Positions 47,680 to 59,845 of a DNA stretch of 64,000 nt are shown here, piece by piece. Below the pieces are notes generated by a model. The model saw only the letters and a program-made list of their open reading frames with translations. It had not been told where the DNA came from and made no database searches. The DNA is from Pseudoscleropodium purum (taxonomy: Eukaryota > Streptophyta > Bryopsida > Hypnales > Brachytheciaceae). Each line of letters starts with the position of its first letter. The stretch's first letter is position 1. A program made the position numbers and the translations under genes. Location: positions 4,838,501-4,902,500 of the forward strand of contig OZ017802.1 of NCBI GenBank assembly GCA_963969395.1, given 5' to 3'.

Positions 47680-48979
47680 TTATCTCCTAAAGGTTAAAGG
47701 GCGCTTCACACATGGGCCGACCAAGTTGTGAGGCCATGGGAGTTCATGGCTAAACTTTGGGTCGAGAGTTCGTCACGAGGCCATCACCATGTAGAAGCTA
47801 GGCTACTATGTAGGTAGTTTGGAGGGTGATGGACTTTGGATTGTGCCACCTTGTGTGAAGGATTAAGAGGCCAAAGTTGGGGTTTTTTGAAATTTGATTG
47901 GTGGAGGCCAACGGACTCTTGACCTTCAGTCCATGTGTAAAGCGGCCTTAAGAGTCCCGTTGGAGAAATCTTGAAGGTTTGATCAAGTTCCTACTATAAC
48001 TTGGATTTTTGCCATGATTTTTAGAAACTAAATTTTGAAGATAGAAAAATTTATTAATTAGCATTCTAGGAATACAATATCCATTTCAATTGGTGCTTGA
48101 GGGCAAAATTTATGCTACTTGAAGTTCAAAATGGAGGTCATTGAGCAACACAAAAAGTTTACAAAAACTCATAATATATATATTTTTTTAAATTTTAATA
48201 TTATAAAAAATATTATTATCTAAATAGAAAGCTTTGATTCATTTTATTTGGACTAGTGATGAGAAATTTATGAAGAATCTATTTTTTTGGACAATCAAAA
48301 CATATTCTCTAAAAAACAACTTACAAGATCCATTTTCAAACTCAATTTTCACATTTTTTTAGGAAAAAAAGTTCTACATGGTTTAGTTTTCTTGTTAGAA
48401 CAATCTCTGTGTTGTGATTATTCTTGTTTCAATTTCATCTTAAATCTATTAATGATTTACCATTTCCTTAAGTTTCATATTTGCTTCTAATGATCATTCT
48501 TTTAAGAATGGAAAGCAAACTTTTTTCACAATTCTCAACTCAATTCTTCAACATATAAATTTTTTAATTCAAAATACATTTTATAAAAAATATTGAGTTA
48601 AATAGATTGAAAGTCTTAAGAATCTAGTTAGACAAGGTTCAAAAAATGTTTTTTCTTCACTTTAAATGCAAATATTTTGCAACCTATGCAATGAAAGTCT
48701 TTGGAATTTTTTTGATACAATCTCAAACTAATTAACTGCAAGATCATATGGTTAGCTATGCTAAAAATCAAAAGTTTAAAAGTTTTACACTTTGCAATAG
48801 AAATGACAATTGTGGATTTTTTTTTAAAAAAAGGCCTTGTCCGTTAGAAATTCAAGCTCTATTACCTCATGTTGTGTGAAAATTTCAAAAAATGTTAAAA
48901 ATAAAAATTCAATTTATAAATTATAGGTGATTAAAAATGCTATATTATCTAGAATTCTATTTCGTCATTTAAGGGTTAT
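47680..48979. mobile_element. Composite TTAA-type insertion with nested MITE
   Basis: The edges are TTAT (47680-47683, 48976-48979), probably mutated TTAA. The right terminus in reverse complement, CCCTTAAATGACGAAAT, matches the left terminus of the 348-bp element at the homologous site of copy 1. From about 47684 to 48855 the content is family Q in reverse orientation (CTCCTAAAGG start, GGCCTTGTCCGTTAGAA end). A PIF-type MITE is nested at 47698-47948. At least three insertion events are stacked here. Confidence 0.6.
47698..47948. mobile_element. PIF/Harbinger-like MITE, 251 bp
   Basis: The left terminus AGGGCGCTTCACACATGG pairs with the right terminus, reverse complement AGGCCGCTTTACACATGG. 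The target duplication is TAA (47695-47697 and 47949-47951). It is short, noncoding and GC-richer than its surroundings. Its right half recurs at about 40615-40760. Confidence 0.8.
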
Positions 48980-49739
48980 GGTATACATTGAATCCAATAA
49001 TAAAAATTAAGACAAAACAATTCTACAGTAATTGCAATATTGACACTCATAATAAACAATCACACAACAACAATACTACTTTTATTTGCATATTTTGTTG
49101 ACAAAAAAATTTCAATCATCACACTAATATCATGTATAGGCTAAATAATTTAAAATTTTGAAATCACGTAAATTGAAAATAAATTAGATTTTTGATGAAT
49201 TTTTTTCATGAATTTTGTTGAATTTACAATACTAAAATATTGACCAAAATTTGAATGACAAAACAAATGTTCATCAAAATACTCATCAAAATGTTAATCA
49301 ACTTATTCTATATAATTATGTTTGAAAAGACAAAATTTATAACCAACTTATGATTTTATGCAATACATTATATATAAAATCATTATTGTATTAAGTTCAA
49401 GATTAATGGAATGAACAAATCAGTGATGATGACCTATTATTGAATATTAGTATTGAAACTTTCTACATCATACCTTTTACATTTTGAAGGGTAAAGCTAA
49501 TTCTTCTATCACCAAAATAACACAAAAAAGTTATTTCAACCATAGTATTGTACATTGCTAAACTTAGCTTTGGCCAAAATAATAAAAAATATACATATAT
49601 GAATTTTTGAAAATTACAATCCCATTTATTAGAAATTAATTCAAACTAAGTTAATCCCCAAATCATTCATTATGGTACACTAGTAGGTCCTCAAATCTAT
49701 CAAGTTGTGTAGATTGAGACTTTGTCTACATTCTATAAC

Positions 49740-50275
49740 TTGAGTCCATAGTAATAGATCTATAGTCCAAGTGTGAAGTGATAGGAACTCTACCTACATG
49801 TCTACAAGTTGAGTGCATAATGATAAGGAAAAGGTTTACAATTTGAATGTGTAGTCATACAGAAAGGTCTATAATTTAAGTATATAGCTATAGGGAAGGG
49901 TCTATAGAGTTTTAGTGTGTAGTAATAGAGAAAGGTCTATAGTTTGTACCTATATGTTTACAATTTGAGTGTGTAGTGATAGAAAAAGGTTTATAGTGAG
50001 TATATAGTAATAGGGAAAGGTCTACTATTTGAGTGTGTAATAATAGGGAAAGGTCTATTCTTTGAGTGCATATTAATAATGAAAGGTCTACAATTTGAGT
50101 GCATTGTAATAGCAAAAGGTTTGTAGTTTGAATGCATAGTAATAGCAAAAGGTCTGTAGTTTGAATGCGTAGTAATAGCAAAAGGTCTGTGGTTTGAATG
50201 CTTAGTAATAGCAAAAGGTTTGTGGTTTGAATGCATAGTAATAGCAAAAGTTTTGTAATTTGAATGCTTGGTAAT
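49740..50275 (-). repeat. 33-bp minisatellite, copy 2
   Basis: The best-conserved units (50100-50260) have period 33 with AGTAATAGCAAAAGGT and TGTAGTTTGAATGCA. The minus strand is open in two frames, reading an 11-residue repeat of the type HSNHRPFAITT or IQTTDLLLLLR; both follow from the period being a multiple of three. There is no signal for expression. It is homologous to 44640-44950. Confidence 0.9.
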
Positions 50276-50375
50276 TCACTCTAACATGCTTCTTCATGTT
50301 GATCTAAAAGATGCCTCAAAAATAATAAATTCCTCGTACACTTGAAGAATCATATTTTCAAACTTTAAATAATTG

Positions 50376-51297
50376 TTAACTCCTAAAGTTCCTTGACTAT
50401 GTTTTCACCAAAAACACTCTGAAATTGCCATTTCTTGTACTAGTTTTAAAATTTAGAAAAAAACATTTTTGGACACATATAACAGTAGGATCTTGCAGTA
50501 AACTAGTTTGAAAATATGTGGTAAAAATTTCAAAAATTTCCATCATATAGATTGCAAGATATTAGCATTTGAAGTGACAAAAATCATTTTTTTGTCCTTG
50601 CGAAAAACCAAGGCAGCTGAACTTCACAAGGTCACATTTGTATGAAAAAATGTTCAAAATGATTGCAACTCTTTGAATTCATTCTTCAAGGAATGTTGGC
50701 TACATGCTTGAAAATTTTTAGATCATTTGAAATTGTATAATATATAGGAAAAAAATAGTAAGTAGAATGATGTAGAGAATGGTTCAAAATACTAAATTAT
50801 TAACAATTTATTTATGGAATTAAAAAATGCCAATTCCAATGGTTGTAATGTTGTAATAAACAATCTTTACCTAGTATTTCTATTTTTTCCTTAAAATATT
50901 GAAAATTGACTTCAATAAAGGACTTCAAAGTTTATTTTGGGGTAGAGAATCCATAATTGCTTGCAAACTATAACACTTCATAACTTTTGACTCATTGATC
51001 AAAATGGAATGATTCAAAGCTTTTAATGTATATATGAATCTAGAAAATCAATTTCAAATTTTGATTTTTAAAAAAAATGATTTTCAGATCTACCAAAGTT
51101 GAGAAACAAACTACATATTAGGCTATAAGTTTTGACTTGTATTTTCAAATGCCTTGAAATTTAGTGCAAATGAAAGATATTCCTCATCGACACCTTCAAT
51201 CAAATTTTGGGCTAAAAACATAAAAATCTCTAATCACACTCACCTCCCCCAAATTTCTATATTGCCAAGAAACGTAGTTTGGTCCTTTAGGGGTTAA
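50376..51297 (+). mobile_element. TTAA-flanked element, family P, copy 4
   Basis: Edges are TTAA at 50376-50379 and 51294-51297. It begins CTCCTAAAGTTCCTTGACTA and ends CGTAGTTTGGTCCTTTAGGG then G. The interior matches 32708-33658 in order and orientation. Joining the flanks gives AATAATTGTTAAGTAG, which aligns with AATAAATGTTAGGTAG in copy 1 of the segmental duplication, an uninserted site. This gives direct evidence for a TTAA target duplication. 922 bp, noncoding. Confidence 0.88.
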
Positions 51298-52150
51298 GTA
51301 GTTAAGTGCCAAAGCTATTAGTAAGGTATAGTTGTCACTTCTTCATCAATTATATTGTTGACATTGTCTTCACTAAAAGAACTCAACCTAATTTGATACT
51401 AGAAGCCATTTTCAACATCTTTGTTTAGTAACTTTGAAAAAATAGATGCTCTTAAATATGTGGAATATGGATACCTATATGGTACAAATATGAATATGAA
51501 CAAAACTCCAAATACAACTATAATTGTAGGTATGAATTTCACCATGGATATAAATTGATTATTCTTTATCTTTTTATGAACAACTTTAGTATGGTATGAA
51601 ATGATTCAATAACCTGGATTAAAAAAATAAATGGTTCTTCCTCAAGAAGTTTAGTTTGATATTTGTACTTGTAATTTATTGTTGATACACAAGGTGCTAT
51701 GACCTCAAATCATGACTGTGGATATTGAACACTTTATACTTGTCTCTACATTGCAATATGGAGTGTTGGCAATTAATACTACAAGGTTAGAATTTCACAC
51801 ATAGTACAATGGGGCAAAAAATCCTATATGGATTCTAATCTAGAGGTTTGTGGTACAAACATTGAGGCAATATTATTACAAAAAATAGATAATTGCTTTA
51901 GTCTATTGTTTTTTAGATTTCAAAGATGTTAGACTAGAACTAGAAAATGTAAAGGCAAAATGATATATTATCCATTACTTCTACATTTGAGGAACTAGTG
52001 GCTACAACATGCAATAATCTCTTACAACATTTGAATGATGATAATAGAGATGTTGATAATAAGATAATAGAGATACTATAATGCTAGAGGTTAGTATATA
52101 TTCACCGTTTATACAACTAAGAATATCCTACATGTGAAAGAATTCTTTGT

Positions 52151-55100
52151 TACATATTCCCAAAAAAAACTTTCAAATCATGATGATAGACTGCCAATTA
52201 CAAGATGTTTAAGTATTAATATTGAAAATAATGCAAAGTTGCTTAAATATATTATTTTTTTAATTTCAAATATTTTAGACTAGAAGTATGGAATGTAAGG
52301 ACTAAAGAATTTATTTCCTAGTACTTTTACATTTAAAGAGATGGTGGCTTCATCAATGACAATTAATAATAAATTTTAACAACATTCAAATCATCATCAT
52401 CATCATAAAGATGGGAAAGATAAGATGATAGAGATACATAACTCTTTTAGGTATAAAGAATATTTTGTTACTTATTTATTTGACAACATTCATATTGTGA
52501 TGATAAAATTGCCAATAACAAGGAGCATAGATACACATTACACAATATTCTAAGCACATGTAGAAGAATTTTTGTTACCTATTTCTTGACAGGTTTAAAG
52601 TCAATTTTAAGTTTTAAATCTCAAAATATAAACAAAACCCCGAAAAATTCAAGTTGAGAATGCTAGGATTTAATACCTTTCATAACATAACACTATGTAA
52701 GAAAAAAATATAAGTTTAGAACTTCAACTTGTAATTTCAATTCAAAATATTGTACATGAAACCTCTTATTGAATGGACATACAGAAATTGATTATTTTAT
52801 TTACATTAAAAAAATTTCATGATATTTAAATATTGTATTCTTTGCAAGATCCTTTGTAATCCCTATTTGTTAATAAACCTCCAACAATCATTATTTATCT
52901 AGATTCAAACATAGTTCAATTAATTATTTATTTTTCTATGTTTCAACAAAACTAGATTTTTTTAAATACAAAACTATTTTTGAAATATTAATTCTTTTAT
53001 AACAAATGTAAGTAAAATTTTCAATTATACATTGGTTGTATGCCATTACTTTATTTTTCAATAATTTGAATTGCTATAACAATTGAACTTTTTAATATTT
53101 TGAAATTTGATCCTTACATTTTGTTATTATTATCATTCTTTTAATTTAGAATTTTAACATATATGAAATGACACCATTGATATACGATTCTTTGCTATTG
53201 ACAAAATATAGTATACAAGTATAGAATCATTTAGGTAAAGATTCAATTATGTTTTTCTAATTGTATTGTCAAATATTTTATCATCAAATGAAAACTTAAA
53301 CAAATAATATAATGAGTTTTTCAAACATATTAGAGATAAATTATGAATTTTCAAACCTTTATTATATCTAGATTTATCCTTAACTGTCCATGCAATTTCA
53401 TTTTTAAATTGTACAAGGATAATGTTCTACATCTCACTATTCTAATTTTAAACAAATGCTATTGAAATTATTTGTTGTACTTTACATTTTACACATTTTA
53501 GAGAGAAGAAAATCATCTTTGAATAAAATTTTATGAGTATATAGCCACTAAAAGTTTGTTGATTTTCTAAATCCATATGTTATTAATATAGCCATGTTTT
53601 CTACCATAAAATTCTAAAGATAGAAAACGATCAATCTATAGATTTGATTTATTTTACACAATTTTTTGTGGATGAATTGAAATCATGTTTTCTTTATAAG
53701 AAAGAAGATTAAAATCTAATTTGGGCTTCATTGATGTGAAAGTTGAATCCTATTCTTAATGCATTTATTCACCAAATATTTGGATCCTATCCATTTGATG
53801 GTCTTCCAATATAACCTCATTTCAAATATTTTTTTAACATATATATACAAATTTGACAAAGACTCTCACATGAAAATCATTGTATAGTTTATTGTCTTTT
53901 TTGAGCTCATTGTCATTGTGACAAAGTGTTAATTTCCAAGAAAAACACACATGTTTTTCCTTCTAATTCACACACAAAAAACAATAGGGATACATGTACC
54001 ATTCTTCCATTGGTTGTTGAGCTTTTACAAAAATTCCTGAACAGGTCATTAGATGTTTTTTGGAGGGCTGGAAGAGCCATTTGAGCCCTGTTTCCCTTGA
54101 TGTAATGAACAATGCCATTGTTAGAATATTTTAATTTTTTTTTAATTGAAAAATTAATGAAATAATATTTTTTTGACATCATAGACGTTCTACCATGTCA
54201 AATTGCCTATATAGCATAGTTCCTAGGTTCCCAATAGTTGGGAACTCATAGCCCTTAACAAACCCCAAATTTCTCTTCATGATACAATAATTTTTTATTG
54301 GTTGTAAAAATTTTACATCAAAAAATTTGAACATTGTAATAAATTCCTTGTGAAATGAAGTCATGAATCATGCTTACAAACCCACCCCAAACCCACATTT
54401 GTATTCTTGTAAAACTTGTGTGGAATGCAATCGACATGGGACATATATTTGTATAGAATTGCCAGAATATATATGTATTCCACATGTATTTTGTATTTCA
54501 AATTCTATAATTGTAACCATGTCTATATTTTGTAATTATCTTCATACATATATTTTGTATCCATATTTTGCATCTATATTTGGACAACCAACATTGTTTA
54601 TTCAACAGATATCAATGGCTTTGGTTTTTCAGAAGATAGACAACATTTGGTGGAGATGGTGAACTTAGTTCAACCACTCTGGTTTTTCCAAAAAGGAGGG
54701 GATTCGAAATAGGAATATCTTATTAACCTCTTTTTGCGTCATTATCATTGTATCATTAGAGAATAGAAGTCAATTCCTAGTCATATTTTGGTCATGATTT
54801 TTAATAAAATTTGCACCATACTTGATTCAAAAACTAAATTAGAAATGGAAAATACAACAAACGCACTAGCAGGTTGTGTGACCTTGTTGCACTAATTTAA
54901 TTAGGAAAACAATAGTAGGTAAGTGTCATACACATTTACATAATAAAATTAGAGTAGTTTTGATCATTTGTATCTTCTCATGGTTGAATTATTTTAATTA
55001 TGCAAATCATATTTTTACTACAATGATTTATCCTTTTACTACACATAACTAATTTTTCAAAAATCAAACTACTTTAAATTCAATTTTAGTTGAAAAATAT

Positions 55101-55579
55101 AGTATTGCACTATTTCCTCCAAAAATAAAATTTTAAGTAATATTGATCTTTTACCCTCACTAATAGCAATAATAAATATTGACAAAAACATTATTTGTTT
55201 TGGTTGTATACAAGGTTTTTGGGGTGATATCATTGATGGCACTTCTGGTTGGGGTAGATTGATCAATATAAGGAGGGAGTCATTTTATCTTTTCTAGCAT
55301 GTCACCACTCCCCATTCATTTAATATGAGCTTATAAATCTCTTGTAGTCTTAACCCCGTTATGTTTCAATCCTTTTTTGAAATTTTACACATTTTTCCTT
55401 ATATTCTTATATAAAAATATTATTTACTAGAATTCTGTAAAATTGGTCATTAAAGAAGATCCTCTTTTCAAGATTTAAGTGTCTCATTGGATTAATGAGA
55501 AGTTAGTTGAAGTAAGTAGTGCCTTTAAGCCCTTTGTTCATTGCCAGGAATATGGACATCAGAATGCTTAAAGGTTCAA
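52151..55579. other. AT-rich intergenic DNA
   Basis: No gene is recognised. About 52310-52560 is a partial third copy of the end of the segmental duplication (AAGATGATAGAGATACATAA). A family S fragment lies at 54060-54265. A loose TATTTTGTATCC-type repeat occurs at 54430-54600. The rest is unclassified. Confidence 0.45.
54060..54265 (+). repeat. Dispersed family S fragment
   Basis: GGAGGGCTGGAAGAGCCATT, TGAGCCCTGTTTCCCTTGAT, CATGTCAAATTGCC and TTGGGAACTCATAGCCCT follow the order of the 2875-3160 copy. The boundaries are not defined. Confidence 0.55.
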
Positions 55580-55841
55580 CTACCAATGATCTCCATGTAT
55601 TGTAGAGTAGTAATTACCTCCACTTCCAATCCTAAACTCCTAGGATAGCAATCACCTTCTTTCCAATGTAAAATTTCATTGTCTCTCTCCATGTTAAATT
55701 AGATGATGTCATATATATATGAAAAGAGTCTCCTCGGCATCCCCTTCTTAAACTATTTGATACCCACCTATCCTAGAAAAGCAATCACCTTCTTCCTTAT
55801 TTTAAACTAAATGACAATTTATGGGCCATATTTAGGGTAGA
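55580..55841 (+). repeat. Fragment of the second decayed array
   Basis: CTCCTAGGATAGCAATCACC, TATCCTAGAAAAGCAATCAC and CTTCCTTATTTTAAACTAAA resemble the units at 31111-31680 and 32270-32700. The CACTA element copy B inserted at its right edge. Confidence 0.6.
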
Positions 55842-55844
55842 TGA

Positions 55845-58274
55845 CACTATAAGAAATTGGGGATAAAGGTGATTGCAAAATGCAATTGCAAAACAATCAT
55901 TATAGACAATAGTGACTACTATGTGACTGGGGCCCTACAGTCATTCCGGACAATTTATTGAATGTGACTGCGGCATTGTTAAATCACCATCCAATTTGGA
56001 TGACAAAATTGAACAGATGAAGATAAAAAGAGACCATTGACGTAGAGGAGGGAATTTTGGAAAAAGTACTAGAAATTGCCCTTTTGGGGGGTAAATTTTA
56101 TTGACATCATCCAACGTCAACAGTCATGTTTTAGTCATGACCTTATCTTATTCCAGTTGACTTGAATCTCCGTGTCAGCAATATTTTGAAGTCATTATGG
56201 TCACGTTTTAGTTGTGTTTCATTAGTGTTAAATGACATGTGCGCAATCATTCTTCAGTTGTGGAATTTGGAAGCAGAGTCACTATGTAGTTGCATACAAG
56301 TGACGATTGAGTCATTTCAAAGTTATGTGTCTATCGACATCTTAGTTTAGCTCCATGCAAAATAGACCACATATATAATATATGCACAATATATCATAAA
56401 TAATACAAAATAGACCACATACAATACATCATGCAAAATACACCATATTTGACAGTTATGTTACATAGCTTCAAAGGCCACTTAATGTGAATAGTATCCT
56501 TGGAGAAGACAAGAAATTTATACAAGTGGGGTGGTAGAAAGTATGACAAATGATATGGGATATGTAAAACATAGGAATTATATTAAAATAAAATTTTAGA
56601 CCACATTTAGGCATAGTTCATTGCCTTCTTAAAAAACTTGAAACTAAAAAAAGTTGGAAAACAAACAATCTTCCATTGCCAAAAATTTGTTTGAGATTTC
56701 AAGCCTTAGATCTAAAGTTATAAAGCTATTGTTGTCCAATTATCGTCAAGCGAAGGTCAAGGAGATCCTTCTCATATCTGCTTGTGTAGTAGTGTCTTAG
56801 TCATAGTGGAGTTGCATGTCAATCTTCTTTAAGTCAATTTTTTGTTGTGTGACTTCAATATGACTAAAATGCAGTGATACAGAAATCTTCTTTGTGCATT
56901 CCATCTTTTGAGAGTTGTTTGTAGGCATACACATATATAAAGTATACACCTCTATTGATAATTATGTCCAATAAACAACTAAAACCTAAGTAAACAACCC
57001 TACTTTGATTATTTTGAAAAAGAATGTTGAATTATTCAAATGGTATACCACAATATCTTACTACAATAACAATTTATCAAATAAATAATATGATGGATAT
57101 ATCAATATAAAATTGAAAACTAATCTAGTATATATTAAAATCATTACAAAAATTTATCCTATTATTGTAAGTAACACTAATGTTTCTAAATCGTAATAAT
57201 TTTAGTTATTATAGGTTAAAATATTCTTGTAATGCACTACTTTCTACAAAAATGTATTTTGGGGAGGTGACAATTAAGTATTATGAAGTAATTTCCTAAA
57301 TTCAAATTTTAAATGAAAAAAATCTAAATAATGAAAGTCTCAAATAGTTTTAAGATTCCTTGACTTCAACTTTTGTCACACAATCTATACTTTGAAGGTT
57401 TCATAAAGTCAAACACATTTATTTTGAACAATACAAAGATAAATATTTTAAGAAGGTAACTTTAAGATCCTTTAATTATTTTCCTAATTTTTCATATTTT
57501 GGGACTTTGATAAAAAAAATTATTTCTACAATTATGATGAAGCAATTGCTTTCCTAATATTTCATATTTTGAAGTTTTAGTAAAAGTAAAAATGGTTCTA
57601 CAACTATGATAAAGATTGCACAATTTTATCAAAATATACCACACTCTTTTTCCCTCTTTTTAATTGCAGTCCCTTGTTTGTGACAAATATACCAGTCATG
57701 TTCTCATCGGCAGTACACTACGGTCCGGCCTGTTTGGGCAAAGGCAAATATTGAAAATATTTCATGAATTGCCAATGACCTACTGCAAGTAACAATTGAG
57801 TTATGTTCATTTCACGTCCATATGCCCTAGCTCAACCTGCATGACTTTGTATTATTGCAACGTAACTGCGAGAAGTTTGCGACACTAAACGGCAACAAGG
57901 CCAAGGCCACGTCATCACACTGCTTTCCAAGTCAACTAGTTGACGACACAATACTCAGTCACGCATTAGTCAATATGAGTCATATTTGAGTGACATATCA
58001 ATGACAAGAAGTCATCTTGCGTGACTGAGTCCTCCATGTCAAATACAAAGGCCTCCTACATTGTTCTATCAACGGTGCTATCAATGAAAAGTGTAAATGA
58101 AAAACAAATGTCAATGTTGGTTCATCTTGCAGTTGTAGGAACGACTGCAAAATGACTAGGATGTTGGAGATTGCAAAATTCCAGTGCAATTATGGAGGGA
58201 CTAGTCACGTTCTAGTCATTCTAGACATGTAGTCACATGTATCCAGTCACATTTATCCCCAATTTCTTGTAGTG
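55845..58274. mobile_element. Nonautonomous CACTA (EnSpm/CMC) element, copy B
   Basis: The left end is CACTATAAGAAATTGGGG and the right end in reverse complement CACTACAAGAAATTGGGG, both continuing ATAAA.GTGA. The target duplication is TGA (55842-55844 and 58275-58277). It aligns throughout with copy A (12498-14775), with a net gain of about 150 bp, mostly an extra segment at about 58090-58200. Subterminal regions are rich in TAGTCA and AGTCAC motifs. No transposase frame is present. Its termini are better preserved than those of copy A. Confidence 0.93.
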
Positions 58275-58400
58275 TGACTAGAGGTATAAGTGAAGGTATT
58301 GCCCAAATAAGAAACCTTGTACTTGTTGGATTCCAATTTCCAATTGAACTTCTCATCCTTGCAAAACATCATCAAACTTGGCCTAACTATATATCTCAAC

Positions 58401-58957
58401 TTAACCTCTAAAGGACTAGGATTCAAATTTTGAAGAGCAGATCATCCCAAGCATACAAAATACCTTTTTTCATCTATATATTTTTTTAGATTTGCATGTC
58501 AGTTCTTTAATATTTATACAATATAGATTATGAAGATTTTACTTTGCATATATTCTATAATTCAAAGAATACTAGTAAATCTAGCTTCAAAAAATAACTT
58601 TTTTAGTTCAAAAATGACACTTCAAAAATGACTTGAATAAAATAGTCAAATAAAAATCTTCAAAAATTGCTATGACTAGAACTTAACATTTTGAACTTAG
58701 AGAGATTTTTTTTTTAAAACCACAAACATTCAATCTACAATTGATTTCAGAAGGAATTTTTAATTTTTGACTTCAAATATTATTGGAAAATATTGGTTTG
58801 TGATCTAATTGATATTACCATATTAATATGGACCATGGATTAAATTTTACAACTATTTTTTGAGAATCATTGTTAAATCATTTTCTTAAGTTGCATTTTC
58901 TAATAAATCTTCACAATTTTGGAAATCTAAACTACCACATGGTCCTTAAGGAATTAA
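58401..58957 (+). mobile_element. TTAA-flanked element, 557 bp
   Basis: Edges are TTAA at 58401-58404 and 58954-58957. The left terminus CCTCTAAAGGACTAGG pairs with the right terminus, reverse complement TTCCTTAAGGACCATGTGG. The interior is AT-rich and does not clearly match family P or Q. It is noncoding. Confidence 0.75.
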
Positions 58958-59546
58958 ACCACAATCTATTTATCAACCAATTAATATTTAAAAAATTGGA
59001 ATAGACATTTGTTATAATTTGTGTAAATCATCCTTTAGAAGATCATATAAATATCAATATTATCCAAAACATAAGATATTCCAACTTGAAAATCAAGAAT
59101 TCATAGATCGTGGTTCATTCAACCCTATCAAGATGCTATAGTCCACAATGGGCCAATAGAGGACAAAGCATCCTTCTATGTCACTCTATGCAAGACAAAA
59201 GTTCATATGTTCATCCTTGGAATTTTGTGTAGAAAGGGGACAAGTCTTACATAATAGTTTGACTTCCAATGAGTATTTTTGATTTTTTTTAAGTCAATGA
59301 TTCATATAATACTAGAAAAAAAAAAGATGATTTTCATGGTGTCCTAGATAGTTCAAATGATCAAATTGATGTTGACTACCTTAGATTATGTCTCTAATTT
59401 GTTGAATTGTAGATGTTGGGGTCCCAAACATATCCATACAATACGGGCAATTGTAGAAAATACTCGCTCAACACCTTAAATTGAACGGAAATTTGGGTTA
59501 AGTAAGATAGGAGCTCAAACTCTAACCAGGCATTTTTGAACCGAAC
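58958..59546. other. AT-rich spacer with a repeat fragment
   Basis: The part at 59150-59355 resembles 43545-43750 (TTCATCC, AATTTTGTGT(G/A)(A/G)AAA, ATTTTCATGGTG). No gene is recognised. Confidence 0.45.
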
Positions 59547-59845
59547 ATGACACAGAGGTACATTTCGATTTCTTCAATGTACCAAAATGTACAAACGGTG
59601 TACATTCCAAGAGGTGGTTGCTTTTCCAGTCCCGTGGGCTTTACCTTCAAAATTTCATAACTAATTCCACAAAGCTCCAAAAAATATGAAACAACTTAGG
59701 TTAGATGCCATTTCCTCCTGTCTTTCAAGGAAAATTTACTGAAAAATATTTCAAAATGTTTTACCTCCCCAAAATTCAGTTCAGTGCTTAGATGATTGCT
59801 TTATGGACCTCCTACCTTAGTTTCCGAATTATTTGCCATTTGACT
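59547..59845 (+). repeat. Dispersed repeat, copy 2 (partner at 1371-1680)
   Basis: Shared blocks in the same order are ACACAGAGGT, TTCAATGTACC, TTTCATAACTAATTCCA, TCCAAAAAATATGAAAC, AAAATTTACTGAAAA and CCTACCTTA. The sequence just upstream (ACCAGGCATTTTTGAACCG) is not matched in copy 1. Confidence 0.7.

Larger units (their letters stand above)
46500..52150 (+). repeat. Direct segmental duplication, copy 2
   Basis: This is the partner of 42345-46499, lengthened by a composite insertion at 47680-48979 and the family P element at 50376-51297. Outside those insertions the order of blocks is the same, which places the duplication before the copy-specific TTAA insertions. No gene is seen. Confidence 0.85.

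Noticed and set aside
49912..50247. 111- and 81-codon minus-strand open frames with repeating peptides
   Set aside because: Both follow from a 33-bp period in a minisatellite, and two frames are open at once. There is no sign of a real gene.
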